Positions 1 through 7,216 of a stretch of 8,381 nucleotides of DNA are shown here, piece after piece; the first letter of the stretch is position 1; every line of letters starts with the position of its first letter. Origin of the DNA: an uncultured Flavobacterium sp. GTDB taxonomy: Bacteria; Bacteroidota; Bacteroidia; Flavobacteriales; Flavobacteriaceae. Where the stretch lies: the NCBI RefSeq assembly GCF_946479975.1, contig NZ_CAMLIX010000213.1:1-8381 (forward strand). Direction: 5' to 3'. A model generated the notes under the pieces. It saw only the letters and a program-made list of their open reading frames with translations, was not told where the DNA came from and made no database searches. Made by a program: the position numbers and the translations under genes.

Positions 1-387
1 AAATGTCCATGAACGAAGCGTTAAAGCAATTCCTTTATAGTTGGAATTTGACTGTGCGTCTGGCAGACTAATAATTTTATTCAAATCTGTAATTAAGGTC
101 GCGTAACCTGTATTCCACAGCGTAGTGAATGACGTATTAGAAACATCGTATCTGTCTGGTTCTGTATATTGAATTTTAGCCCAGTGCTGTACAAATAACA
201 AAGAAGAGTCAAAGTTATTGGTTGATCCCCAGTATAAATCAGCTCCTTGTTTTAAGGATCCGGTTAACAAATAAGGCGCCAATGGTGTTTCGGTTGCATT
301 TGGATTTTTATTGATATCATCCAAAGTGTCACTGCACGAAGTCAGTGTCAATCCAAATAAGATTATATATGATAGCTTTTTTAGCAT
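1..387 (-). CDS. SusD-like_2 family nutrient-binding outer-membrane lipoprotein, N-terminal part only
   Basis: Partial gene: it starts with ATG at 387-385 and runs off the window start, leaving 129 residues of a protein whose family is usually about 450-550 residues. The first 18 residues are a lipoprotein signal peptide: MLKK, a hydrophobic stretch, then the lipobox LTSC with Cys18 as the lipidated residue. The following S-D-T-L-D-D is acidic, as expected for surface-exported Bacteroidota lipoproteins. The segment DDINKNPNATETPLAPYLL just after it is the N-terminal signature of the SusD-like_2 branch (SusD/RagB-like lipoproteins). The aromatic-rich stretch that follows (YWGSTNNF, WAKIQYTEPDRY) also fits. 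By family, it would act as the extracellular lid and substrate-binding partner of the SusC transporter encoded 12 bases upstream, in the same operon. The substrate is unknown. It is clearly a different SusD branch from the lipoprotein at the other end of the window. Confidence 0.9.
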   Translation of the reverse strand, partial: MLKKLSYIILFGLTLTSCSDTLDDINKNPNATETPLAPYLLTGSLKQGADLYWGSTNNFDSSLLFVQHWAKIQYTEPDRYDVSNTSFTTLWNTGYATLITDLNKIISLPDAQSNSNYKGIALTLRSWTF

Positions 388-399
388 GATTTCGTTTTT

Positions 400-3300
400 T
401 TAGAATTTAAGATTAACATTAAGACTGAAATTTCTAGTTGTTGGCAGCGATAAACTCTCCAAACCTTGTGCATTTCCTGTATTGAAAGCCGTTTCAGGAT
501 CAATATTTGGCGCATCTTTGTAGATAAAGAATAAGTTACGACCAACAGCCGTGATGCTTGCTCCTTCTAATCCCAGTTTTTTAGCAAATGACTTATTGAA
601 ATTGTAAGCCAATTTAATTTCTCTCATTTTTACAAAAGTTGAACTGTAGATATACGCTTCACTGATGTTGTATGACGCTTTGTAATATTCCTGTGCACTA
701 AGTATTGTAGTGTTTGGATTTCCGTTATCGTATACTCCGTTAAAAATCATACCGTCATCGTATACTGGTGCACCGCTTGGAGCAGTTCCGTTTACTAAAG
801 TTTTTGTCGTACCATTTAAATAGTAACTTAAACCGCCATTTTCAGCACCACGTCCTGGAAGCGTTGATTCTAAAACACCTGTATACGTTCCTGTTCTGTT
901 TGTTCCTGAGAAAATTTCGCCACCTACACTTGCATCCACAAGAAATGATAATTCAACGTTTTTGTAAGTCAAAGTATTGGTTACACCTGCAATATAATCT
1001 GGTGTATAATGTCCTAAAACTCTTTTTGTTGGATCTGCTTTCGGTAATCCGTTTGCTCCTACTACGATATTTCCGCTTGCGTCTCGTAAATATGCCGTTC
1101 CATAAAGCGCTCCGTAAGCTTGTCCTACTGATGCCAATACATCTACACCACCAGAAGTACCAATTGTGTAGTTTTGAATTTGTTTGTCATAATCCAAAAT
1201 TTCAACTTTACTTCTATTTCTAGAATAATTTGCTCCAATATTCCATCTGAAGTTTTCTGTTTGAATTGGACTTCCGTCTAATTGAACTTCAATACCCCTG
1301 TTGTTTATTTTACCTGCATTGATCAATTGTGAGTTATAACCGCTTGCCGCAGTTGTTTTAATCTCTAAAATTTGATCAAAACTGTTTGTGTTGTAATACG
1401 CAACATCAAAATGTAATCTATTTTTCCAGAAAGAAGCTTCTGCACCAACCTCAGTTGAGCGAGTTGTTTCTGGTTTCAAATCTTCATTCAATTTCTTTTG
1501 TGAAGAAGTTTGAATCGGATTTCCATCAAATGCAGTTTGGAAATTATAAACTGTTGACAATTGATACGGATCTGCGTCATTACCAACTTCAGACCATCCT
1601 CCACGAATTTTCAAGAAATCTAAAGTGTTGCTTTTCAAATTCAAAGCTTCAGATAAAATCAAACTTCCGTTAACCGATGGATAGAAATAAGAACGGTTGC
1701 TGCTTGGTAATGTTGAAGACCAGTCGTTACGCGCTGTAAGATTCAAATAAGCATAATTTTTATATCCTAATTGTGCAGAAGCATATGCGCTATACACTCT
1801 TAATCTTGATAAATAATTTGATGACGTTAACGGATCTCTAGAATTAGTTAAAGTATACAAATCTGGTACCGCCAAACGTGGTGCTTTTTGATAATTGTTT
1901 GCATCGCTGTGGTTACGAATATTAAATCCGGCAAGAGCGTCTAAACTAAAGTCATCATTTAATTTTTTAGTATAGGTAAAAATACCTTCTGTATTTTGTT
2001 CGTTTACGGTGTAAGCATCTTCTGCATACGATCCGAAAGGTGTTCCGTTTGTACCATATTTAATGGTGTATTTTCTTCTGTCATTGTAATAATCAACTCC
2101 TGTACGGAATTTAAAATTAAATCCTTCAGCCAATTTTGCATCTAAGTGAACATCTCCAATAAAACGGTTACGCTGCTGGCTTGTTGTATTATAATATGCG
2201 TTCCAATATGGATTGCTGTAATAACTGTTGTTCCAGTTTACGTCTCTATTGTTTTGAAGCTGATTGATATCAACCTGACGACCGAACCACAAAAACTGAA
2301 GCATTACACCCGCCGCACGGTTACCTGATGGACCACCTGGTAAAGCTGGAGCGTTTGTCGTAATGTAATTTCCTGTAACTCCTACTCTTATGTTTTTTGA
2401 AATTTGGTAATTGGTATTAATCGTAAAGTTCGTTTTGTTTACTTCACTATTTGGCACCGTTCCCAATTGTTTTTGGTTGTTAACTCCTAAACGGAAATCT
2501 GATTTATCATCTGATCTGGCAACAGAAACACTATTGTCATAAGTAACACCAGTATTGAAGAAATCTTTCACATTGTTTGGGTTTGCTACAAAAGGAACTG
2601 CTTGTCCGTTTGAGTAAAATTGTGGAATTAAGCGTCCGTCCAATCTTGGTCCCCAACTCTCATCAACACCATCATTAACTCCGCCTCCTTTTCCATCAAC
2701 AAAACTGAATCTTCCGTTTGAACCTTGTCCGTAAGAGTTTTGAAAACTTGGTAAAGTAGCCACTTGAGAAATTGTGATTCCTGAGTTTACAGTGATTCCT
2801 AATCCTTTTTGACTTTTTCCTGATTTTGTTGTAATCAAAACTACTCCATGCGCTGCACGAGATCCATAAAGCGCTGCCGCGTTTGGTCCTTTTAAAACCG
2901 TTAAAGTTTCAATATCATTTGGATTTAAATCGGCAATTGCGTTTTTGAAGTCACGTGTTGCTCCTCCAACACTTCCTAATTGTGAGTTGTCTACAGGAAC
3001 CCCGTCAACCACAAATAAAGGCTGATTATTTCCTGCGATAGAAGTTTCTCCACGAATGATAATTCGAGAAGATCCCATATCTCCCTGCGAATTCGTAATG
3101 CGCACACCCGCTAGTTTCCCGCTAAGACTGTTTAAGAAGTTTGTTTCTTTTGTTTCAGCAATATCTTTGTTTTTAAGTGCCTGCGTAGTATATCCTAAAG
3201 ATTTTTTCTCTTTTGAAATACCCAATGCAGTAACTACAACTTCTGACAATTGATTCTGCTCTTCCACAAGTTCAATAACTACAGCATTTTTATCTACAAT

Positions 3301-3576
3301 AACTTCTGCTTTTTTGTAACCAAGATAACTTATGTTTAAAGTATAAGGAAATTTTTGTCCTGTTTGGAAATAAAATTTTCCGTCAAAATCTGTTTGAACG
3401 CCGTGTGTTGTACCTTTTATATTAACCGAAGCTCCAATTACAGGATCTTTTGTAACTGCGTCAATTACGGTTCCTTCGAGTTTTGACTGAATCAAGGGCT
3501 TGGTCTCTTGAGCGCTTACTCCTATGGAAACCAATAAAATACATAACCAAATATATTTATTTAATGTTTTTTTCAT
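400..3576 (-). CDS. SusC/RagA family TonB-linked outer-membrane transporter
   Basis: Complete 1058-residue protein, a normal length for the family. Residues 1-22 are a Sec signal peptide (MKKTLNKYIW..., cleavage near VSA-QE), which supports the ATG at 3576. Residues about 33-105 form the carboxypeptidase-regulatory-like (CarboxypepD_reg) beta-sandwich, with GTVIDAVTKDPVIGASV and FDGKFYF. The TonB-box-like segment SEVVVTALGI is at 111-120. The plug domain follows to about 253, with SGKLAGVRI, IIIRGETSI, LFVVDGVPVD (187-196) and the diagnostic VLKGPNAAALYGSRAA (227-242). The rest is a TonB-dependent beta-barrel ending in LNVNLKF with a terminal Phe, typical of BAM-folded barrels. There is no N-terminal STN domain, so signalling to an anti-sigma/ECF pair is not expected. 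By family it imports an oligomer through the outer membrane using TonB energy, working with the SusD-like lipoprotein that starts 12 bases downstream. The substrate cannot be read from the sequence. Confidence 0.97.
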   Translation of the reverse strand: MKKTLNKYIWLCILLVSIGVSAQETKPLIQSKLEGTVIDAVTKDPVIGASVNIKGTTHGVQTDFDGKFYFQTGQKFPYTLNISYLGYKKAEVIVDKNAVVIELVEEQNQLSEVVVTALGISKEKKSLGYTTQALKNKDIAETKETNFLNSLSGKLAGVRITNSQGDMGSSRIIIRGETSIAGNNQPLFVVDGVPVDNSQLGSVGGATRDFKNAIADLNPNDIETLTVLKGPNAAALYGSRAAHGVVLITTKSGKSQKGLGITVNSGITISQVATLPSFQNSYGQGSNGRFSFVDGKGGGVNDGVDESWGPRLDGRLIPQFYSNGQAVPFVANPNNVKDFFNTGVTYDNSVSVARSDDKSDFRLGVNNQKQLGTVPNSEVNKTNFTINTNYQISKNIRVGVTGNYITTNAPALPGGPSGNRAAGVMLQFLWFGRQVDINQLQNNRDVNWNNSYYSNPYWNAYYNTTSQQRNRFIGDVHLDAKLAEGFNFKFRTGVDYYNDRRKYTIKYGTNGTPFGSYAEDAYTVNEQNTEGIFTYTKKLNDDFSLDALAGFNIRNHSDANNYQKAPRLAVPDLYTLTNSRDPLTSSNYLSRLRVYSAYASAQLGYKNYAYLNLTARNDWSSTLPSSNRSYFYPSVNGSLILSEALNLKSNTLDFLKIRGGWSEVGNDADPYQLSTVYNFQTAFDGNPIQTSSQKKLNEDLKPETTRSTEVGAEASFWKNRLHFDVAYYNTNSFDQILEIKTTAASGYNSQLINAGKINNRGIEVQLDGSPIQTENFRWNIGANYSRNRSKVEILDYDKQIQNYTIGTSGGVDVLASVGQAYGALYGTAYLRDASGNIVVGANGLPKADPTKRVLGHYTPDYIAGVTNTLTYKNVELSFLVDASVGGEIFSGTNRTGTYTGVLESTLPGRGAENGGLSYYLNGTTKTLVNGTAPSGAPVYDDGMIFNGVYDNGNPNTTILSAQEYYKASYNISEAYIYSSTFVKMREIKLAYNFNKSFAKKLGLEGASITAVGRNLFFIYKDAPNIDPETAFNTGNAQGLESLSLPTTRNFSLNVNLKF

Positions 3577-3599
3577 TACTTGTTTTAGTTTAATAAATG

Positions 3600-3639
3600 A
3601 GGAAAGCTGAAAACGGTTGTCGCTAATTTTTACTTTCCT
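3600..3639 (-). promoter_or_regulatory. Possible second leader stem close to the SusC start
   Basis: An inverted repeat AGGAAAG (3639-3633 on the minus strand) / CTTTCCT (3606-3600) could form a 7-bp stem with a 26-base loop in the SusC leader. The downstream arm lies 24 bases before the start codon, so the stem could influence ribosome access. The loop contains the segment AACCGTTT (3618-3611), which can alternatively pair with the upstream hairpin. The stem is short and the loop long, so it may be chance in AT-rich DNA. Confidence 0.25.
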
Positions 3640-3670
3640 GCTAAAGACATATACAATTTCTTAAAACTCA

Positions 3671-3698
3671 AACCATTTCTGTTAGAACAGAAACGGTC
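3671..3698 (-). promoter_or_regulatory. Strong hairpin in the SusC leader (possible attenuator or operator)
   Basis: Read on the minus strand, ACCGTTTCTGTT (3697-3686) faces AACAGAAATGGT (3683-3672) across only two bases. As RNA the full arms pair with one internal G-U wobble, and another G-U can be added at the base (3698 with 3671). Allowing a realistic loop of about six bases leaves a stem of roughly 10-11 bp. The mismatched DNA pair becomes a legal G-U only in the minus-strand transcript, which favours an RNA role in the SusC leader. The 3' arm runs into a U-rich stretch (UUUGAGUUUU), so weak attenuation is possible. As DNA, the 8-bp perfect dyad TTTCTGTT-AG-AACAGAAA could instead be an operator. 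It lies about 100 bases after the predicted transcription start and about 95 before the start codon. Confidence 0.55.
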
Positions 3699-3803
3699 GT
3701 TCTATCTGCAACACATTCGTTTTTTCATTTTCATTAATTTTAGATTTATTATTATTTGGACTGGCTTATACAATCAATTTTAAACTCGACTAATTTGATA
3801 GAA

Positions 3804-3811
3804 CAAAAGTA
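3804..3811 (-). promoter_or_regulatory. Candidate promoter -7 element for the SusC operon
   Basis: TACTTTTG on the minus strand matches the Bacteroidota primary-sigma -7 consensus TAnnTTTG exactly, and I found no other match on this strand in the intergenic region. It would start transcription near 3798 and give a leader of about 220 bases before the SusC start at 3576. The expected -33 TTTG-like element is poor: the best candidate at suitable spacing is the T-rich TTTTAAGG around 3835-3828. The call therefore rests on the -7 element and its position. Confidence 0.45.
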
Positions 3812-4105
3812 AATGTAAAATTATTAACCTTAAAATTTTCCCAATACTTTTTGCAAAAAAAATGTTAATTGAATTCGTTCTAAATTTTAAAACACTACAA
3901 ACAAACGATTTAACCAAATTTCGTTTTTTGGACCGCTGTAGGATTTTTTGTAAGTTGGGAATATGTTTTTAGAAAAATTAACTCTTTTTAACCAGTTGAT
4001 TGAAACAATTTAAACCGCAAATGCTTTATAAGTTCTAAGTAAATACAGCAATCCAATCACTTTGACTTTGAACAAAACATTTCTTTTTAGATGATTTTTG
4101 TAGGC

Positions 4106-4137
4106 AAAAAAAAAGCTAAACCATTTCTGGTTTAGCT
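4106..4137 (-). terminator. Intrinsic terminator of the metalloprotease/DUF3347 operon
   Basis: On the minus strand AGCTAAACCA (4137-4128... read through the first arm) and TGGTTTAGCT form a perfect 10-bp stem closed by a GAAA tetraloop (4127-4124), followed at once by nine T residues (4114-4106). GAAA is a GNRA loop, which stabilises the hairpin. The T tract is on the correct side for minus-strand transcription only; on the plus strand the stem is followed by CTC, so it is unidirectional. It ends operon 1 about 117 bases past the DUF3347 stop codon and insulates the downstream SusC operon from read-through. Confidence 0.93.
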
Positions 4138-4254
4138 CTCAAATTATTCTAAAATTTAATTTAAAAAATAGAATACAAACGTATTATGTAGAAAAGACAA
4201 ATACGGCTCTTATTCAGAAGACCGCATTTATCAAACTAATTCAAATTCTAATTT

Positions 4255-4776
4255 TTACAAACTTGCTTTTACTTCACCGCAAGTCAGCATATTTTTTGGG
4301 TAATATGGATTTTTGATTTCTTTACTGTCACTTGTCCAAACTGCTCCTGTCATTGGGCAAACTTGCAGATATAAGGTTTCGTCAAGAGGTTTAAATTTCC
4401 CTGCCTGTTCCCAATATTTTACAGAAAGTGTTTCGAAAATTTTACGCTGTTTATTGATATTTTTAGTCTCTGTAAGCTGTGTTGCCAAATCCATAATTTC
4501 TTTTCTTGAAATTGTAGCGGCGTTCATCTGCTCTAGAAATAATTTTTTAAACTTGAAGTTTTTTAAAGAACCCTTTAATGCTTCTGCATTTTTAACCACA
4601 GCTAAACTATCTGAAGCCAAAAAGCTGTTTTTTAATGCCAGATACGTTTTTGTAATTTCTTTTTTTTGTGCTTCGCGTTTAGCAACTAATTCTGGCGTTA
4701 CTTCTTCTTTTGAAGTTAATTGTGCTTGTGTTAAAGTGCTTAAAAAAACGAAAGCTATCACTAATACTTTTTTCAT
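4255..4776 (-). CDS. Small exported DUF3347-type protein
   Basis: A complete 173-residue protein starting at the ATG of an ATGA overlap with the upstream protease gene. Residues 1-18 are a Sec signal peptide (MKKVLVIAFVFLSTLTQA, then Q19), with no lipobox, so a periplasmic location is likely. The mature part is mostly helical and charged. An early YLALKNSFLASDS (45-57) and a C-terminal block VCPMTGAVW (139-147) plus EIKNPYYPKNMLTCGEV (153-169) resemble the DUF3347 domain, which also occurs at the ends of some Bacteroidota heavy-metal efflux adaptor proteins. Cys140, Met142, Met163 and Cys166 are possible metal ligands; this is inference from residue type. The stretch between CPM and W looks short compared with other members I recall. 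As the last gene before a terminator, and translationally coupled to a metalloprotease, it may assist that enzyme or its metal or redox state. Function is unknown. Confidence 0.82.
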   Translation of the reverse strand: MKKVLVIAFVFLSTLTQAQLTSKEEVTPELVAKREAQKKEITKTYLALKNSFLASDSLAVVKNAEALKGSLKNFKFKKLFLEQMNAATISRKEIMDLATQLTETKNINKQRKIFETLSVKYWEQAGKFKPLDETLYLQVCPMTGAVWTSDSKEIKNPYYPKNMLTCGEVKASL

Positions 4777-7211
4777 GATGTAGGATTATCTAGTTTGGTA
4801 ATAATTTTATCAATGTCCAGCAAAATACTCTCAAGATGTTCTTTGTTGATTCCAGTTGCTGTATCTATCAGCTTTGTGATATCTGTTTTTAATTTTAAAA
4901 GATGTTGTCTTCCGTACAATCTAATATCACTTCGCTGTGCAGTATTTAAAGCCCTTCCTGGTTCTACTTCTTTTGGTAATAAAAGCATTCCCATTTTTTC
5001 AATATAACCGCGCTCTAAACTTCTTCTATAAAAATCCTGCTTTTCGTCTCCGCTGAATTTTACCCAAACTGTCTGCTGTATATCATTTAAGAATTCAGGG
5101 ACGGTATAAGCACCTTCAGACTGCATTGATTTTAAACTGATATTGTATAGCATTCCAGAACTTAAAACCATATTTAAAACCTGATTCTGCTGTTCTGCAA
5201 TTTGTTCTTCTCTTTTCATCGGAATCAGCTGGTCGATTTCTTCTGGATACATCCAAAGCGGTGCAACAAACAATTGTCTTCCTAAATAATCAATTGCAGC
5301 TTTTAATTTTGCTTTTGGAATAGCCTGATAAACAATACCTTTTTCATCTACAGTTCTTTTTGTGACGTAGTTATTGCCAATATATTTTAGAACATGGTAC
5401 AAATAGGTAGTGTATTGTCTTACCACAGCTTTGTGCATATCTGATAAATTATCGTATCCATCATTTGGCTGATATGTCCATTGGATAAGATTAGGAACAA
5501 CACGTTTTAGATTTTTGATTCCGTAATCGCTGGCCAAAACTGCATCGTCTCCAAGATCTTCTGTCTGGCTTCTAGGATCTTCTTCCTTTCCTTCTCCTCC
5601 AAACCATAATTTTCGATTGGCAGCTAAACTATCAGTTGTCATTTTAGCCAATAATTTCTCTTCGTCAAACTCATCTTTAGCATTTGGATAATATCCGTAA
5701 CCCCATTGAATGGCCCATTTATCATAAGCTCCAATTCTTGGATAAATTCCCTTTGGACTAATATTATCTTCTGGCTGCGCTACGTAATTAAAACGAGCAT
5801 AATCCATAATAGAAACCGTGTGTCCGTTCGCTTCTACCCACTTTTTATCACGAAGTTTTTCTACCGGAGTTGCATTACTTGCGCCCATATTATGACGTAA
5901 ACCAATAGTATGTCCGATTTCATGCGAAGAAACAAAACGGATTAATTGTCCCATTAATTCATCATCCAGATGCATTTTTCTAGCTCTCGGGTCCAAAGGT
6001 CCTGCTTGAATCATGTACCATCTCTGCACTAATTTCATCACATTATGATACCATCCTACGTGGCTTTCGATAATTTCACCACTTCTTGGATCACTCACTC
6101 GCGGTCCGTAAGCATTTGGCGTTTCAGAAGCATAATATCTTACTACAGAATATCTTGCATCTTCTAAGCTCATGGTTTTATCGTCTTCCGGCCATTCTTT
6201 ACCAACAATTGCATTTTTAAAACCAGCTGCTTCAAAAGCTTTCTGCCAGTCGTTGATCCCTGCAATTAAATACGGTCTCCATTTTTTTGGAGTTGCAGGA
6301 TCGATGTAGTACACAATTTGTTTTTTTGGTTCAACCAATTCGCCTCTCAAATATTTTTTAACGTCTTTATCTTTTGGCTCTAAGCGGTAACGCTGCACGA
6401 TATATTTGGTTTGAGCACGCTGTTCATCATCATCAAACAAAACATATTTATTAGCAAAATAACCTACTCTTTCGTCAAAAAAACGTTTACGCATAGGCGT
6501 TTTTGGAAGTAAAACAATCGAAGTGTTTAATCTCAAAGTAATGCTTCCGCTGCTTGCGAGAGAACTTGAATAGGTTTTTGTTGTTTTTACTTCAATATTA
6601 ATTGGATACGTATCAATACCTTCAATGAACGATTTATCATCTGCAATCGAAGTTAATTTTTTCTCTGTTTTCTCTTTTGTTTCAATAGAAAAAACGGCAT
6701 TTTCTTTTTTGAAAATATCCGTAACCTCTACAACAACATCTCCCGTATCAGGATTTGTGGTTTTGATTGGAAAAGAACCCACAATCGGATTTTCGTTACT
6801 TCCAGCTAATGCTTTTGCCAGCATCGAATCGGCAGAACGAACGTCTTGTTTGTATTGAAGTGATCGTAAATAAATGGTGTTGTTTACTCCTTTTTCAAAA
6901 TAAATAGTCTGTTCGTTGGCTTTTTCACCTCCAAAACGTCCAAAACCTTCAGGAGTCGAAAGATATCTGGTTACAACCAGCATATAACGATTGAATAAAC
7001 TGTCTGGAATTTGAAAATAATATTTCGCATCTACCTGACTAATCGTAAAAAGACCCGCTTTGTTTTTGGCTTTGTCTGTAATAACTTTGTTGTAAGCCTG
7101 CAGGCCTCCTTTTGGCGATGCCGCAGTACTATCGGCTTTTTTTTCTGGAGTTTGAGCAAAACCATGCTGTCCTGCAGACAGCATGATTAGTAAAATAATT
7201 AACTTCTTCAT
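4773..7211 (-). CDS. Secreted zinc-dependent metalloprotease (metzincin motif; DUF5118-DUF5117-DUF4953 architecture)
   Basis: A complete 812-residue protein. Residues 1-20 form a Sec signal peptide (MKKLIILLIMLSAGQHGFAQ) with no lipobox. No type IX secretion tail is evident at the C-terminus, so a periplasmic site is more likely than release. The layout fits the Bacteroidota zinc-dependent metalloprotease family: a DUF5118-like segment about 36-84, a DUF5117-like beta-rich region about 93-285, and a catalytic DUF4953-like region from about 415 to 735. Catalytic residues are intact. HEIGHTIGLRH at 430-440 gives the three zinc ligands His430, His434 and His440 and the general base Glu431, in the metzincin pattern HExxHxxGxxH. 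SIMDY at 467-471 is a plausible Met-turn with Met469. It starts 5 bases after the SusD stop and overlaps the next gene by 4 bases, so it is part of the uptake operon. By inference it cleaves imported or surface-bound peptides; the true substrate is not known. Confidence 0.94.
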   Translation of the reverse strand: MKKLIILLIMLSAGQHGFAQTPEKKADSTAASPKGGLQAYNKVITDKAKNKAGLFTISQVDAKYYFQIPDSLFNRYMLVVTRYLSTPEGFGRFGGEKANEQTIYFEKGVNNTIYLRSLQYKQDVRSADSMLAKALAGSNENPIVGSFPIKTTNPDTGDVVVEVTDIFKKENAVFSIETKEKTEKKLTSIADDKSFIEGIDTYPINIEVKTTKTYSSSLASSGSITLRLNTSIVLLPKTPMRKRFFDERVGYFANKYVLFDDDEQRAQTKYIVQRYRLEPKDKDVKKYLRGELVEPKKQIVYYIDPATPKKWRPYLIAGINDWQKAFEAAGFKNAIVGKEWPEDDKTMSLEDARYSVVRYYASETPNAYGPRVSDPRSGEIIESHVGWYHNVMKLVQRWYMIQAGPLDPRARKMHLDDELMGQLIRFVSSHEIGHTIGLRHNMGASNATPVEKLRDKKWVEANGHTVSIMDYARFNYVAQPEDNISPKGIYPRIGAYDKWAIQWGYGYYPNAKDEFDEEKLLAKMTTDSLAANRKLWFGGEGKEEDPRSQTEDLGDDAVLASDYGIKNLKRVVPNLIQWTYQPNDGYDNLSDMHKAVVRQYTTYLYHVLKYIGNNYVTKRTVDEKGIVYQAIPKAKLKAAIDYLGRQLFVAPLWMYPEEIDQLIPMKREEQIAEQQNQVLNMVLSSGMLYNISLKSMQSEGAYTVPEFLNDIQQTVWVKFSGDEKQDFYRRSLERGYIEKMGMLLLPKEVEPGRALNTAQRSDIRLYGRQHLLKLKTDITKLIDTATGINKEHLESILLDIDKIITKLDNPTS

Positions 7212-7216
7212 CTAAA

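Larger units (their letters stand above)
3577..4254. other. Intergenic region between the two uptake operons
   Basis: This 678-base, very AT-rich stretch has no credible gene on either strand. On the minus strand it contains, in order, the 3' untranslated region of operon 1 (4254 to about 4138), its terminator, a spacer with nothing recognisable (4105 to about 3840), a candidate promoter and a leader for the SusC gene. Within the 3' untranslated region there are small dyads. One is a hairpin at 4204-4224 (CGG-TCTT paired with AAGA-CCG with a one-base bulge). Another is a 5-bp dyad at 4172-4185 (AATAC/GTATT). Neither is followed by a good T tract, so they are not called as terminators. I found no insertion-sequence ends, tRNA or CRISPR repeats here. 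Confidence 0.8.

Noticed and set aside
768..1223. A plus-strand open frame of about 150 codons inside the SusC gene
   Set aside because: It lies antisense to the conserved beta-barrel region, has a biased Leu/His/Phe-rich composition typical of antisense translation and no recognisable motif.
3840..4105. Possible remnant gene or mobile-element scar in the intergenic spacer
   Set aside because: Stops interrupt every frame, and I saw no terminal inverted repeats, target duplications or recognisable protein fragments.
4204..4224. Hairpin downstream of the DUF3347 gene as a terminator
   Set aside because: The stem is bulged and not followed by a T tract on the minus strand; the perfect stem with nine Ts at 4137-4106 is a far better terminator.
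4313..4783. An open frame on the plus strand antisense to the whole DUF3347 gene
   Set aside because: It mirrors a well-supported exported protein on the minus strand, has no family resemblance and no promoter; it is a frame shadow.
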